Origin: Schistocerca nitens
Lineage: Eukaryota; Arthropoda; Insecta; Orthoptera; Acrididae
NCBI RefSeq assembly: GCF_023898315.1
Contig: NC_064614.1
Coordinates: 114,111,501-114,175,500, forward strand
Direction: 5' to 3'
DNA: 64,000 bases
Positions 43,186-54,858 of the stretch are shown here, one piece after another. Below the pieces are notes generated by a model. The model made no database searches and was not told where the DNA came from. It saw only the letters and a program-made list of their open reading frames with translations. Both the position numbers and the translations under genes were made by a program. How positions within the stretch are numbered: the stretch's first letter is position 1; every line of letters starts with the position of its first letter.

Positions 43186-44167
43186 ATGAGGTCTATCCGG
43201 AAATCAATTGACGTTTTCATATATCGTGGCGGTGGGCAGGGCTGTAGCCACCATCTTGGTGCCTTGACGTTCCTACACTCGGTACGCATCCAACGGTGGC
43301 AGCGGGTGGTCTGTGTCTTTGCTCTCTGTGACAGGTTAAAACGTGCGCTGAAGTAGAAAATCCCGCCACTTGTGAGCTGCGTTCTGTGATTACGTGTTTG
43401 TTGGCAAAAAATTAAAAACTAATTGAAATTCATCGCGCGACCTTTGTGATGTGCACGGTAAAATAATGGTTCAAATGGCTCTGAGCACTATGGGACTGAA
43501 CATCTGTGGTCATCAGTCCCCTAGAACTTAGAACTACTTAAACCTAACTAATCTAAGGACATCAGACACATCCATGCCCGAGGCAGGATTCGAACCTGCG
43601 ACCGTAGCGGTCACACGGTTCCAGACTGAAACGCCTAGAACCGCAAGGCCACGCCGGCCGGTTCTCGTTGATTTCCTTGAACTTGACTCACAATTAACTC
43701 AGAAGTGTATTGTCAAACACTAACAAGGTTAAGGCGAGCGATACAAACAAGCGTCAGGAAAACCTAGCAGAATCTTTTTTTTTTTTTTTTTTTTTTCCCA
43801 CTACAACGCACATGCACCCGAGGGCTCCTGCGGTGTTTAGGGTGGACTACACAGCTCGGATTTGGCGCCGAGCGACTGCCATCTCTTCCCAGCAATGAAG
43901 ACATGGCTCGCTACACAACGCTTTGATACTGACACCGAACTGGATGCCAGTTTAAGCCAGTGGTAGCAATCGTAGGTGACAGATTTCTAAAAGGACGGCA
44001 TCGAAAAACTTGTGCCACGGTATTTCAAATGTGTCTATTTGAATAGCGATTACGTAGAAAAGTAGTTTAAGAGAGTATCTTTAAAATGTGTTTAATAGCA
44101 TTTAGTTTTTCCATACTAATAATTTTTCATTTCAAAACGTCTGTTGCTTTCTGGACAGCTCTCGAAA
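43186..44167 (+). pseudogene. Decayed mariner-like element, internally deleted, with a SINE inside
   Basis: Its imperfect TIRs are GAGGTCTATCCGGAAA near 43188 and the inverse of GAGAGCTGTCCAGAAA near 44150-44166. The transposase N-terminus is suggested by AAATTGAAATTCATCG codons (EIHR-like) near 43425, just before the SINE at 43466. The C-terminus is clearer: TWLATQRFDTDTELDAS near 43905, then DGIEKLVPRYFKC and NSDYVEK ending near 44065, as in mariner-family enzymes. The catalytic centre is deleted. Confidence 0.6.
43466..43660 (-). mobile_element. tRNA-derived SINE, family A (minus)
   Basis: A full-length minus copy with B-box at about 43589-43599 and the A-box end at ACGCCGGCCG (43660). 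It is inserted in the mariner-like relic. I cannot see a convincing target duplication. Confidence 0.92.
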
Positions 44168-45059
44168 AATAGAAAAAAAGTGACACTATTATCGTGAAGT
44201 CCTAGGCTGACCGCTTCTAAAATGATAGACACTGGTCGGTTCACCGGTGTTCCTGCCATGTTTTCCGGTACATCTTTGGCTGATTGACGCTCGTGTTTCC
44301 ATGGTCACCGACGGCGTCCGTCATCGGTACATCTCTGACTTGTCGTCTACCTCACCACAGACGCGCTTTATCGATATTCTCCATGCCGCCCGTCTCCGTG
44401 ACAACTGATGGCGTCTTCGATATTCATCTTTGCATCGATCACGGTGCTAGGACTTTATTGTTACTTCCACGTACTGCCTCCAGCTAGCATTTACGGTGTT
44501 TATAACCGATTTTTATTGTAATTACCTGACATTGTCAGAAGGAGAGTGATGACTGTATCAATGTAAAGAAGCTTCCAAAATAGAATTTATATTGCCCACA
44601 TCGCAGTTGATACATAGGCCTACGTACCTGAGAACAGAGCAGGTTAGCAACGTACACACATATGACGGCAGTGTATGTGCTTTATCTGATGTATCTGACA
44701 CCTCTGTGACTTGACGATACAGTTATGGCTTTTATTTTAGAGTACTTAGTGTCGCATAGAAGTGTCTTTTCTGTGAGTTTATCTTTATGTTTTCAGGGGC
44801 CAGATGACAATGTGCGACACCGAAGGGCTTTGTAATTCACATATCCGATGATCTCAAGGTGGCAATATAACTTTGTTGAAGCTAAAAACCAGGATATGTA
44901 TCAACTGCGACCTGGGCAGTAAAACTCTATTTTGGAAGCTTGTCTACACCGATTTTTAATGAGTGTTTGTGATCTTTAATCATTTTTATTAGATTAGATT
45001 CAGATTTCATCCCATAGATCCAAAAATGAGATGACTCTCGTGGGTGTGAAACAAGTCAG
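44168..45059. other. Unassigned sequence around a foldback
   Basis: No gene is evident. The foldback at 44562-44948 occupies its centre. The outer parts have only short frames (67 aa at 44284-44487). Confidence 0.3.
44562..44948. repeat. Inverted repeat, arms about 55 bp
   Basis: 44562-44618 and 44895-44948 are inverted copies sharing AGCTTCCAAAATAGA and TCGCAGTTGATACATA, with a roughly 276-base spacer that has no ORF. It could be a MITE or foldback. Similar short flanking sequence (CCGATTTTTA) occurs on both outer sides in the same orientation (about 44504 and 44949). Confidence 0.65.
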
Positions 45060-46450
45060 AAAATATAACATAAAAACATAAAACATTTGAATATAATACT
45101 CACTATTCTGATAATTTGTCAAAATATGTGAATACATTACAGTAACTGAAACTGCTAGTATTTACAGAATTAATACACTGTCAAAATGAAACATAGTTAT
45201 GCACTTTTAGTAAATTTATCATATACAAAGTACCTAATCTTGACTATTGTGACCAAGTGCTGTCAAAACTGAAATGTAACAGACACTTTTCACTTCATCT
45301 GGTCTAACAATTCCTGTTAAGATATTCATCTATAGAGTAGAAGGAGTTGCCTATCAAAAAGTCTATTAAACTGTTTAAACTTTTAATGGAAACCACGTAT
45401 TTAATGGTTCCTGGCAATTTATTGAAAATGTGTGTTTCTGAGTATTGGACCCCTTTTGGGACCAAAGTAAGTGATCTCAGGTCTTTATGTATTCCTAGTA
45501 TTGATACTATGCATTGAGCTATTGGTTGGAAATAGTGATATATTGTAACAAATTTGATGAGGGAATAAATATACTAAGAAGCAGTGGCTACAACATTAAG
45601 ATCCCTGAACAGGTTTCAACATGATGTTCTTGAATTTGCACCATAAATGAGTCTTATTGCATGCTGTTGCACGCTAAACCTTTTGCTCGGTTTGTCAAGT
45701 TACGCCAGAATATGATCTTGTATGAACAATGGAATGAAAGTAAGCAAAGGTTTTTATAGTTATATCTCCTGTATGTGACGTCATTCTCACTGCAAATACA
45801 GACTTGTTTAGGCGCTTCAGCAATTCTGTGATATGCCCTTCCCAACTGAATTTATCATCGAGTTGTAATCCCAGAAATTTAACACTTTCAACCTCTCCGA
45901 TTTGCATGTCTTCATATGTTATACACATGCTGAAAGGAAATCTCTTAGAGGTTCTGAACTGCCTGTAGTGGGTTTTTTCAAAGTTTAATGACAGTGAGGT
46001 AGCTTTAAAACATTTATTAATGCCAATGAAAATTTGATTATCAACCATTTCTAAACCTGCACTTAAATTGCTACTTGTTGCAATATTTATACCATCTACA
46101 AACAAAACAAGCTTAGCATCTGGCAATGTAACAAACGAGAGGTCATTGATGTACACAAGTAAAAGCAATGGACCCAAGATGGAACCCTGAGGAACATCAC
46201 ATGTAATTAATTCCCAGTCAGAAGAAGACAGACTGCTTACTGCATAGATATTTCGCAACGACACCATTTGTTTCATGTTAGTTAGATTTCGCATCATTGT
46301 CGGTGATACCATAATATTCTAATTTACTTAAGAGAATGCTGTGGTTCACACAGTCAAATGCTTCTGGCAGGTCACAGGAAATGTCAGAAGCCTCTAATTT
46401 ATTATATAATGAATTAAGTACATTCTCACTGTACATGTAAATAGCTTTCT
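45060..46450 (-). pseudogene. CR1-like non-LTR RT relic (minus)
   Basis: Right to left: DLPEAFDCVNHSILLSKLE (RT block with first aspartate, near 46330-46400), then CDVPQGSILGPLLLLVYINDL, then LVLFVDG in place of the catalytic FADD (near 46100), FEKTHYRQF, KFLGLQLDDKFSWEGHI and a C-terminal region to about 45700. The remaining 45060-45690 is frameshifted C-terminus or 3' UTR. The second catalytic aspartate is glycine, so even the open 205-aa part is dead. Confidence 0.85.
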
Positions 46451-46459
46451 CTTAAGACA

Positions 46460-47227
46460 GATACGAATTTAATCTGCTAATATAATATATTTTCCTTTAC
46501 AAAGACCCAAAAGCTATGTAATCTCGCCTCTCTCGTTTAACCCAGGAATGTTTGGAGGAGAACGGATGTAAACTACTGCCAGAAGTGACAGAGTTACGCT
46601 ACGCTACGCTCCGTTCCTGAGCCGAGTTCCCGAAGAGAGGCCAGCCTTGCAGGGCAGCCGTCTCAGCGCGTGGTCACTGATCGGCTACAGCGTTCCGTCA
46701 CGGAGAGGAGACGCTACTCGCTGAAGAGGCGGTTGCGCAAGGGGAGAGAGCGGCAGCGCCTACCCACAGCCAACTCAATCGCCGCCACAACAGTACTGAC
46801 TGAAGCCTTGTGAAATCACCGAGTTTGCGTATTGCTACCGTCAACACAATCCAGAAGATAGCAGTGGCAGACAAGTGAGAGAACCATCGCAGTATTAGAT
46901 TAACGGCTTACGTATCTAGGTTGCTGACAAGATTACTACACAGCATCATCAGTGGTCTGCCCTAGGGCAGGTCTTCACATGTTGCTCTCCGTTCAGTCCT
47001 GCTACCTTCTTCGTTTTCTCATAATTGTTTCCTGTTCCTATACTAGCACCATCTGGTATCTTCAGTGTCTTCTTCTTCTTCGTCTTCTTCCATTCACTGT
47101 TCCTTTCATAGCATCTGTAACCGCTCTTTAGACAGCGGTTACACAGAAAAGAGTACCGTATTAGATTGAATTCTGTAATACAAAATGACCTAAGAGCCAA
47201 TAAACGGTAGTAGCATTTCGAAGTAAT
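46460..47227. other. Unassigned sequence with a GC-rich patch
   Basis: 46590-46830 is GC-rich with an (ACGCT)n-like stutter near 46593-46608, but has no long frame. A TCTTCTTCT-rich stretch lies at 47070-47095. I see no gene. Confidence 0.3.
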
Positions 47228-48237
47228 GTTGTTGTTGTTGTTGTGGTCTTCAGTCCTGAGACTGGTTTGATGCAGCTCTCCACGCTACTCTATCCTGTGC
47301 AAGCTTCTTCATCTCCCAGTACTTACTGCAACCTACATCCTTCTGAATCTGCGTAGTGTATTCATCTCTTGGTCTCCCTCTACGATTTTTACCCTCCACG
47401 CTGCCCTCCAATGCTAAATTTGCGATCCCTTGATGCCTCAGAACATGTCCTACCAACCGGTCCCTTCTTCTTGTCAAGTTGTGCCACAAACTCCTCTTTT
47501 CCCCAATTCTATTCAATACCTCCTCATTAATAATGTAATCTACCCATCTAATCTTCAGCATTCTTCTGTAGCACCAGATTTCGGAAGCTTCTATTCTCTT
47601 CTTGTTCAAACTACTTATCGTCCATGTTTCACTTCCATACATGGCTACACTCCATACAAATACTTTCATAAACAACTTCCTGACACTTAAATATATACTC
47701 GATGTTAACAAATTTCTCTTCTTCAGAAACGCTTTCCTTGCCAGTCTATATTTTATATCCTCCCTACTTCGACCATCATCAGCTATTTTGCTCCCCAAAT
47801 AGCAAACCTTATCTCCTACTTTAAGGGTCTCATTTTTAATCTAATCCGTTCACCATCACCTGATTTAATTACATTCCATTATCCTCGTTTTGTTTTTGTT
47901 GGTGTTCATCTTATATCCTCCTTTCAAGACACTGTCCATTCCGTTCAACTGCTCTTCCGGCCCCTTTGCTGTCTCTGACAGAATTACAATGCCATCGGCA
48001 AACCTCAAAGTTTTTATTTCTTTTTCATGGATTTTAATTCGTACTCCAAATTTTTCATTTGTTTCCTTTTCTGCTTGGTCAATGTATAGATTGAATAACA
48101 TCGGGCATAAGCTACAACCTTGTCTCACTCCCTTCCCAACCACTGCTTCCCTTTCATGCTCCTCGACTCTCATAACTGCCATCTGGTTACTATACAAATT
48201 GTAAATAGCCTTTCGCCCCCTGTATTTTAGTAATAGT
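47228..48237 (-). pseudogene. RTE-like non-LTR 3' half with (CAA)n tail (minus)
   Basis: From the right: NQMAVMRV, VRQGCSLCPMLFNLYID (RT block), RFADGIVILSE where the catalytic FADD has become FADG (about 48010-48025), then a frame change near 47850. The 182-aa C-terminal frame (47798-47250) follows with MYGSETWTISS, IEASEIWCYRRMLKIRWVD, RRDRLVGHVLRHQG and GRPRDEYTTQIQKDVG, ending SNQSQD. A (CAA)n tail at 47222-47236 marks the 3' end. It is 5'-truncated at about 48237. Confidence 0.92.
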
Positions 48238-49431
48238 TAGTTAAAATTTTACAAAGAGTAGATATTCGAAATAGAGTAACGCAAAATAATACAAAGGGAA
48301 TCCAAGGAAGACATAACAGAGCTGCGTTTTGTTTTGAATGTAATATATAACACAATGCGCAACAATGTTAGGTCTCTTGAGTTTCTGTTTTCAGCGGTGG
48401 CGAGTGTGTTTGCAGTTCTTCCGTGGTAGTTGGAATTTTGGGATTAGGAGCCTAATTAAACTGCATTCTTAGAACTAGATTCGACATTGGAGAGGTGGAG
48501 AATAGAGTATTTTGGGATAAATTCAGAGACGGAGCCAATTACAGGTGACTGGGTGTACGAACATTGATATTCAAGTGAATGGTGATTGTGCGTGTTAAAC
48601 GAAACGCTACGGTAGTATACTTACGATTGTGAAGAGATTTATTGACAATACGGAAACTTTTTTGTTGAATTAGGACTTTATTTGCTGTATGCGAATTATT
48701 AAAGAGTATTGGGACCGAAAATAGTTTGGACCTTATCACACTAGTACCTTTGACGTTCGTTGTCAAGGTGATTCCGCTAATAAACGAGAAGTGAAAAATA
48801 GTGCCCGTTAAAAGACTAAACTTGTGCTGAACAGACATTGAAAGGATTCGAACCCATAATTAATATCGTGTCGTGAGAATTGAGAAGCTTAGACATTTTA
48901 AGGCCCAGAGACATATTTATAATTTATCGGACATTAATGGCAAAGGACAGTTTCATGGTAAATCATATCTTTGGTGATAGGTACACGAAGGGATGTGGTA
49001 TTGACTGACTGTTATCATACCGAAACAATACACACTAGGATCAACTCTCCTTTAATTGATCCCCCACTGCTATCTCTCATTAATTTAAGAACTTAATTGT
49101 GTTAATAAAACAGAAATATACGAGACATCCGCAGTGTTTGCCAAATTCCATAGTCAGCTAGTACATATACAATAATATCTGTGAACATCCAAGGGTTATT
49201 GAAGGAAGCTGATAAACCTTTTACAAACATATTTAATAGCATTCAATGAATGCACACAGACTTCTAAAGTAACCCAATCAAATTACTCAGGGAAAGAAAT
49301 TAGTAAAAATAGACTGGAACTTAATTGATATCTTACTCCAGAGTAATAAAAAAAAAGTCTTTGGATCTGTCATGGTTGAAGGTGTATGAATTCTTTCTGG
49401 AATGCCCGACCCACACGGCAGGTAATAGTTC
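48238..49431. other. Unassigned sequence
   Basis: Nothing recognisable. The 99-aa minus frame at 48539-48838 shows no motif. Confidence 0.3.
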
Positions 49432-49482
49432 TTAACTAGCTGGGACAATATACAACATATACACAAACTTTTGACACCAGAT

Positions 49483-49541
49483 CCGGTGCGGGAGGGGAGG
49501 GGAGGGGGAGGGGGGAGGGGGGGAGGGGGGAGGGGGGGAAG
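49483..49541 (+). repeat. G-rich (GGGGAGG)n tract
   Basis: Nearly 60 bases are only G and A, in runs of 3-7 G separated by single A. It would satisfy a G-quadruplex pattern on the plus strand. It lies at the 3' side of the RTE-like relic, inside or just after its coding end. Confidence 0.9.
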
Positions 49542-50178
49542 GCGAAGCGATATCTATGCAGTAGTCACGACGGGTGTGCGGGCACACATCCTTCAGTAAA
49601 CAATTTCTTCTCATCCAGTGTCTAAGCCAACTGTATTTCCTCTTCCTGATTACCTTAAACACATCTCTCTCTTCCCCCAATCTTCTCAACGCCTCCTCAT
49701 TTCTCTCTTTTTCTACTAATTTTATCCTTTCCGTCCCCCTCCTAATCACATTTCAAACACTTCTATTCCTCTTTCTTCCTCTTTCCCCAGTGCCCATGTC
49801 TCAGCTCCGCATAATGCCACCCTCCATACGAAGCACTTCGCCAGACTCTTCCTCAGCTCCCTGTCCGTGCACCCACATAGAAGCCTCCTCTTCTTATTAA
49901 ATGCCTCCTTGGCAATTGCTATACATATTTCCACGTCCTTATTGCATCTCATGTCTTCTGTAATTATACTTCCCAGTCATCTGAAAGCACTAACTTATTC
50001 TATATCTTTCTGTTCTAACTGTATAGTTGTTTTTACTTTTCTTGCACTTATCACCATACATTTTATCTTTTTCTGATTAATTATCATTCGGAAATCCTCA
50101 CAGGTCTTAGTTAATTCTTTTAACAGTCCACTCACTCTGCTTTCGCTCTCTGCCAATAACACCATATCATTCGCAAAT

Positions 50179-50383
50179 GGCCGGCCGCGGTGGCCGAGCG
50201 GTTCTAGGCGCTTCAGTGCGGAACCGCGCGACTGCTACGGTCGCAGGTTCGAATCCTGCCTCGGGCATGGATGTGTGTGATGTCCTTAGGTTAGTTAGGT
50301 TTAAGTAGTTCTAAGTTCTAGGGGACTGATGACCTCAGATGTTAAGTCCCATAGTGCTCAGAGCCATTTGAACCATTTTGAAC
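50179..50383 (+). mobile_element. tRNA-derived SINE, family A (plus)
   Basis: A full copy starting GCCGGCCGCGGTGGCCGAGCGG with a perfect B-box. The tail ends with a duplicated TTTTGAACCAT motif. Probable target duplications are CATTCGCAAAT (50168-50178) and CATCCGCAAAT (50384-50394), which differ at one base. It sits inside the RTE-like relic. Confidence 0.93.
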
Positions 50384-50574
50384 CATCCGCAAATCGAATA
50401 TATTCTACCCTCCTATAACCAACCCCCACTCTATTTTGTTTCAAACGTTCCTGAATAATATGCTCCAAATACATGTTAAACAGTGTTCGGCAGAGACAGC
50501 AGCTTGCTTTCCTCTGTCATCTCATTCCCTGTCTGTACTCGTATTGTTGGATGACGATTAGTTTGCAGCAGCAC

Positions 50575-50600
50575 TAGTAGTAGTAGTAGTAGTAGTAGTA
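50575..50600. repeat. Microsatellite (TAG)n
   Basis: About 26 bases of perfect TAG trinucleotide repeats. Confidence 0.95.
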
Positions 50601-50721
50601 ACAGAAGTTAGATCTCTTTTACAACGATAGTGGACATGTCTTGGTATGACAATTTAATAACAACAAAATACAGTAATTAACATGTAGAGACGTTTACAGT
50701 CTTACAGGTCTAGCATGACAA

Positions 50722-50872
50722 GGATGGGACAGGTACTCGACCGTGGCCTTATTGCAGGAACCATCCCGGAGTATGCCTGAAGTAATTTAGGGATGCCACG
50801 AAAAACCTAAATCAGGATGGCTGGATATAGGTTCGAGGCTCCACCCTCTAGAATGCAATGCCGCTCTGTTTC
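50722..50872 (-). mobile_element. SINE fragment, family I (minus)
   Basis: It contains GGAACCATCCCGG, GCCTGAAG(T)AATTTAGGGA and AAAACCTAAATCAGGATGG, then a decayed B-box near 50830. I recall this block order as a widespread orthopteran SINE. It is diverged, with no visible target duplication. Confidence 0.6.
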
Positions 50873-51039
50873 AAACAGTGCTACGTCATTTGGTTTTACA
50901 AATAAGTTTTTTTAAAATGAAAAAGGCAATGCTAAATTGTTCATTCGTTTAGCTTTCGGAAGGTAAAGGCACCAGAGAGATAATTCCGACGTTGGCATTG
51001 ATAATGGAAGCAGGACTTAAGAAAAACCAAGACAAATTC

Positions 51040-51800
51040 GTTATACTTGTCGGCCTAGAAAATCGTTAGACGATGTAATATGGTATAAGATCTTCGAAAG
51101 TCTGAGAAAAATAAGAGTAGGGTATGGGGAAAGACGGATGATGCACAATATGTACGAAAATCAAGAGGGAGCAATAAGAATGGAAGGCCAAGAACGAACT
51201 GCTCGGATTGAAAAGAGTAAGACACGGAGGTGGTCTTTCTCCCATACCGTTCAGTCTATAAATCGAAGAAGCAGTGACGGAAACAAAAGAAAGGTTCAGG
51301 AGTGGGATTAAAATTCAGGGTGAAAGGATATCAACAGTAAGATTCGCTGAAGACTGAGAGTAAACCGAGATACCGGAAGCAATGGTTAGCAGTAGAAAGG
51401 AGATAGCGATAAAATTAATATCAAAAGCGGTGATCACGAAGTAGAAAAAGTTAAAAAAAATTGCTATCTTGCAAACAACAGATGAAGCAAGCAGGACATA
51501 AAAACCTAATATTGTAGGGAAAGAGAGCACTCCTGGCTAAGAAAAGTCTGTTAGTATCAAACATAGGCCGCAATCTGACGAAGAAATTTCTGAAAATATA
51601 CGTTTGGAGCACAGCGGCACTGTATGGTAGTGAAACATGAACTGTGGGAAAACCAGAAGAGGATAGAGGAGTTTGAGATGTGGTGCTACGGAAGAATTTT
51701 GAAAATCAAGTGCAGTCATAAGGGATGCGAGATTCTTCGCTGAATCGACGAAGAAAGGAAGCAGAACAAGACGGAAAGACACAGAAATAGGACATGTGTT
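51040..51800 (+). pseudogene. RTE-like non-LTR relic (plus)
   Basis: Frames encode WYKIFESLRKI, RMMHNMYENQEGAIRMEG (RT fingers/palm-like), and later RALLAKKSLLVSN, KKFLKIYVWSTAALYGSET and IEEFEMWCYGRILKIK in shifted frames. This is the general order of the elements at 47228 and 26200, but with many stops. The catalytic FADD region (near 51340) reads FAED, so it is inactive. Confidence 0.7.
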
Positions 51801-51911
51801 AAGCCATCAGGGAACAGCTTTCACTGTACTAACGGGAACTGTAGAGGGTAGAAATTAAAGTGGAAGACAGAGATTGAATTATATCCAATAAACAATTGAG
51901 GTGTATGGTGT

Positions 51912-52122
51912 AGTGTGACTAGAGCCTCCCGTGGGATAGACCGTTTGCCTGGTGCAAGTCTTTCGACTTGCGCGTTGATGGGGATGAAATGATGATGATT
52001 AGGGCAACACAACACTCCCTGAGCGGAGAAAATTTCCGACCCAACCGGGAATCGAACGCGGGACCTTAGGAATTACATTCCGTCGCGCTGACCACTCAGC
52101 TACTAGGGGCGGACAGGTTATA
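51912..52122 (-). mobile_element. tRNA-derived SINE, family J (minus)
   Basis: On the minus strand it starts GCCCCTAGTAGCTGAGTGG (A-box region, near 52112), followed by B-box-like CGCGTTCGATTCCCGG (near 52050). It then has GTTGTGTTGCCCTAATCATC and a tail with a short CAAGTCGAAAGACTTG hairpin (51955-51971). The head forms a tRNA-like outline; the tail marks it as a SINE. Confidence 0.7.
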
Positions 52123-53194
52123 TGGTGCAAGTGCTACTCTGAGATGAAGAGGTTAGCACAAAGGAGAAATTCGTGGTGATACGCATTGAACCAGTCAGGT
52201 GATTGATATACAACCAAAACATTTAATGATATGTAATAAAAATTTAAAAAATACTTTGCAACATTTTCGCCATGTAGTGTTCCATGTCGTTTAGGCAAAC
52301 GACATTTCCCACCCCCCGTTTATGACAAGGAAAGATGATCGTGACAAAATACTAAAGTAGTATTAGGTAGGGAATATGTCACGAAACACATACTGTGTGC
52401 GGCCGTTTTGTTTCACGTTCTTGCACAACTGAAAGGAGAGATGAGCGATTCGAATAACCGGCAAGGAGCAGTGGCCAATAAATGTCTTCACCTGCTGTGG
52501 GCGGGGCCTCTAATGTTTTGATGTCGCGGCTTGGCGGTGTCTCGAATGTCAAGAAGCAGACACCCTATCCAGGAATGTAAACAGCAACGAACAAAGGAAG
52601 CGCTAAAATGAAATGTGACCTATTTATGAACTACTTCTTCTAGAGCCTTCGATGCGGATTTGAATTAAATTGTACCTCCTGCAAGTTACGGAGTAATTGT
52701 GATCCGTGCACTCACTTAAAGAAATACAAGACAGTCAATGATGAAATGTTGACATCGTTTCGCAATTACAGAAGATATTGTTTTTCCTTCCACCAGTAAC
52801 ACTTACAAAGGAGAGGAGTTCAAGTCTTTCCAGATATTGCTTTGCAGAACATCCACATGAAAAACATAATTAACGACGACCGATTTACATTAAAGGTAAA
52901 TTAACACACGATACGTCGGGTGGCAGATGAAATGTGGGTGTTCTGACTCAGCTCGAAACACATGATAAGAGGGTTAAAAACACTGCAACCAGCCATCTTC
53001 TAACGTCCAAATTTCCGTGTAATGTAGTAAAATCTTTTCTGAAAATGAGCAGTTATTGTTGATATAAGATATGGCAGAACTTTAAATGATATGTGCTCAT
53101 GTGCCAAAACGTGTAAATCTGCGCCTGACAGCGCCACAATTGTGTGACGACACAGAGGAGAGTACATTACATCGTCCATCGTTAATGTACTGGT
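52123..53194. other. Unassigned sequence
   Basis: Nothing recognisable on either strand. Frames are short. Confidence 0.3.
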
Positions 53195-53205
53195 ACAGCG
53201 AGGAA

Positions 53206-53407
53206 GCCGGCTTGGGTGGCCGAGCGGTTCTAGGCACTACAGTCTGGAACCGCGCGACCGCTGCGGTCGTAGGTTCGAATCCTGCCTCGGGCATGGATGT
53301 GTGTGATATCCTTAGGTTAGTTAGGTTTAAGTAGTTCTAAGTTCTAGGGGACTGATGACCTTAGAAGTTAAGTCCCATAGTGCTCAAAGCCATTTGAACC
53401 ATTTTGA
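53206..53407 (+). mobile_element. tRNA-derived SINE, family A (plus)
   Basis: A full-length copy with perfect 11-base target duplications (ACAGCGAGGAA) at 53195-53205 and 53408-53418. B-box GGTTCGAATCC is intact. Confidence 0.95.
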
Positions 53408-53689
53408 ACAGCGAGGAAAATGGATAGTATTACACCACTAACACCTTCTCTGAAAGCCATAAAACTGATATTTTAAAGTTTTCACGCCTGTGGGATGTAC
53501 TGATTGAAATGTCATCCTTATGCGATGTTATTTTGACTGTTTTCAATACAGAAGAAAGACACTCCTATAAATGAAGAATGGAGTAAATATATCGTCGCTA
53601 TTGGGTGTGCATAACATTACTGAAAGTTTTCAGATGGAGACGGCTGCGCATCACGCCCATGAGGCCGCATATGTGTAGCTTACTGCCGT

Positions 53690-54650
53690 CTTCCGGACTT
53701 TGAGAAAAGCCGAATCTGTGAAATGAGAGACCAGGGGGCGTCATACCAGTAGATCGCACAGACAGGTGGATGCAGTGCAGTGACTGCAGAACGAGCTGCG
53801 GCGATGTTGACTCAGGACAACAGGTCCTTCCAGAAGGACTACATGAGGAGAAGGTCGTAAGATTGCTCGGCTAGCTCTAGTGAATAGCCAGATGTCAATA
53901 GATAAAAGCTGGGCGGGTATGACCACGAACAATCTGGGACAGCTTACAGAAAGCTCCACTTAGATCTCGAGAGGTGTGTGGTGTAGCGCCAAAGTCGATC
54001 GGGGTATTGACTGGCATTCTGTGGTGTTCCACAATGAGTCTCACTTCTGCTTATGTGGGGTCAGGTAGAGCGCAACCTTGGCCGTAGTCGACATGGTGAA
54101 AGGTCACAGGAAGTAGTGTTTTTGAGACCTATACGTCTCCATCTCCAGATATCATAGTGTGAGGAACTTTTGTATGTGACAAGAAGACTTATCTGGTAAT
54201 TGTTGCAGGGAGGATGAACGCTCACCGGTACGTGGTGCGAATAGTAGTCGCTGTTGTCATGACCATCACGACAAGGGTACCAAATGAGATATTGAAGGAG
54301 GATAACGCAGCCCGCATCTCGTGGTCGTGCGGTAGCGTTCTCGCTTCCCACGCCCGGGTTCCCGGGTTCGATTCCCGGCGGGGTCAGGGATTTTCTCTGC
54401 CTCGTGATGGCTGGGTGTTGTGTGCTGTCCTTAGGTTAGTTAGGTTTAAGTAGTTCTAAGTTCTAGGGGACTTATGACCACAGCAGTTGAGTCCCATAGT
54501 GCTCAGAGCCATTTGAACCATTTTTTTTTTTTGAGGATAACGCAAGGCCTTCCACACTGCAGTTCATACGGCAAACTCCTTGAGGACTGTACGTACCATT
54601 AACTGATCTGTCTGCCGCCTGATTTGTTATCCAGAGTGCATGTTCAAAAA
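53690..54650 (+). pseudogene. Decayed Tc1-like transposase with a SINE inside
   Basis: WHSVVFHNESHFCL, near 54015-54060, corresponds to the first catalytic block, with N replacing the catalytic aspartate. MNAHRYVVRI lies near 54213, and EDNAARI/EDNARPST at 54298-54310 and 54533-54555 is the second aspartate block, split exactly by the SINE at 54310-54532. The glutamate block is not recognisable. The N-terminal HTH region (53740-53950) is only weakly suggested. Confidence 0.65.
54310..54532 (+). mobile_element. SINE family A body with alternative tRNA head (A2, full length)
   Basis: The head begins GCCCGCATCTCGTGGTCGTG and holds B-box GGTTCGATTCCC; the 3' body is that of family A, followed by a T-rich end. 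Perfect 12-base target duplications (GAGGATAACGCA) lie at 54298-54309 and 54533-54544. It is inserted in the second catalytic block of the Tc1-like relic. Confidence 0.95.
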
Positions 54651-54845
54651 TGGTTCAAATGGCTCTGAGCACTATGGGACTCAACTGCTGAGGTCATTAG
54701 TCCCCTAGAACTTAGAACTAGTTAAACCTAACTAACCTAAGGACATCACACACATCCATGCCCGAGGCAGGATTCGAACCTGCGACCGTAGCGGTCTCGC
54801 GGTTCCAGACTGCAGCGCCTAGAACCGCACGGCCACTTCGGCCGG
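54644..54845 (-). mobile_element. tRNA-derived SINE, family A (minus)
   Basis: A full-length minus copy with B-box at about 54772-54782. Perfect 13-base target duplications (CCAGAGTGCATGT) lie at 54631-54643 and 54846-54858. Confidence 0.96.
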
Positions 54846-54858
54846 CCAGAGTGCATGT

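Larger units (their letters stand above)
49432..50560 (-). pseudogene. Second RTE-like non-LTR relic (minus), SINE inside
   Basis: Minus frames encode IAKEAFNKKRRLLCG, KCFVWRVALCGAETWAL and RGIEVFEM (49952-49746), then in another frame RIKLVEKERNEEALRRLGEERDVF and RKYSWLRHWMRRNCLL (49749 leftward). This is the post-RT C-terminal domain of an RTE-like element distinct from the one at 47228. Upstream remains continue to about 50560, interrupted by the SINE at 50179-50383. The catalytic RT box is not visible. Confidence 0.8.
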
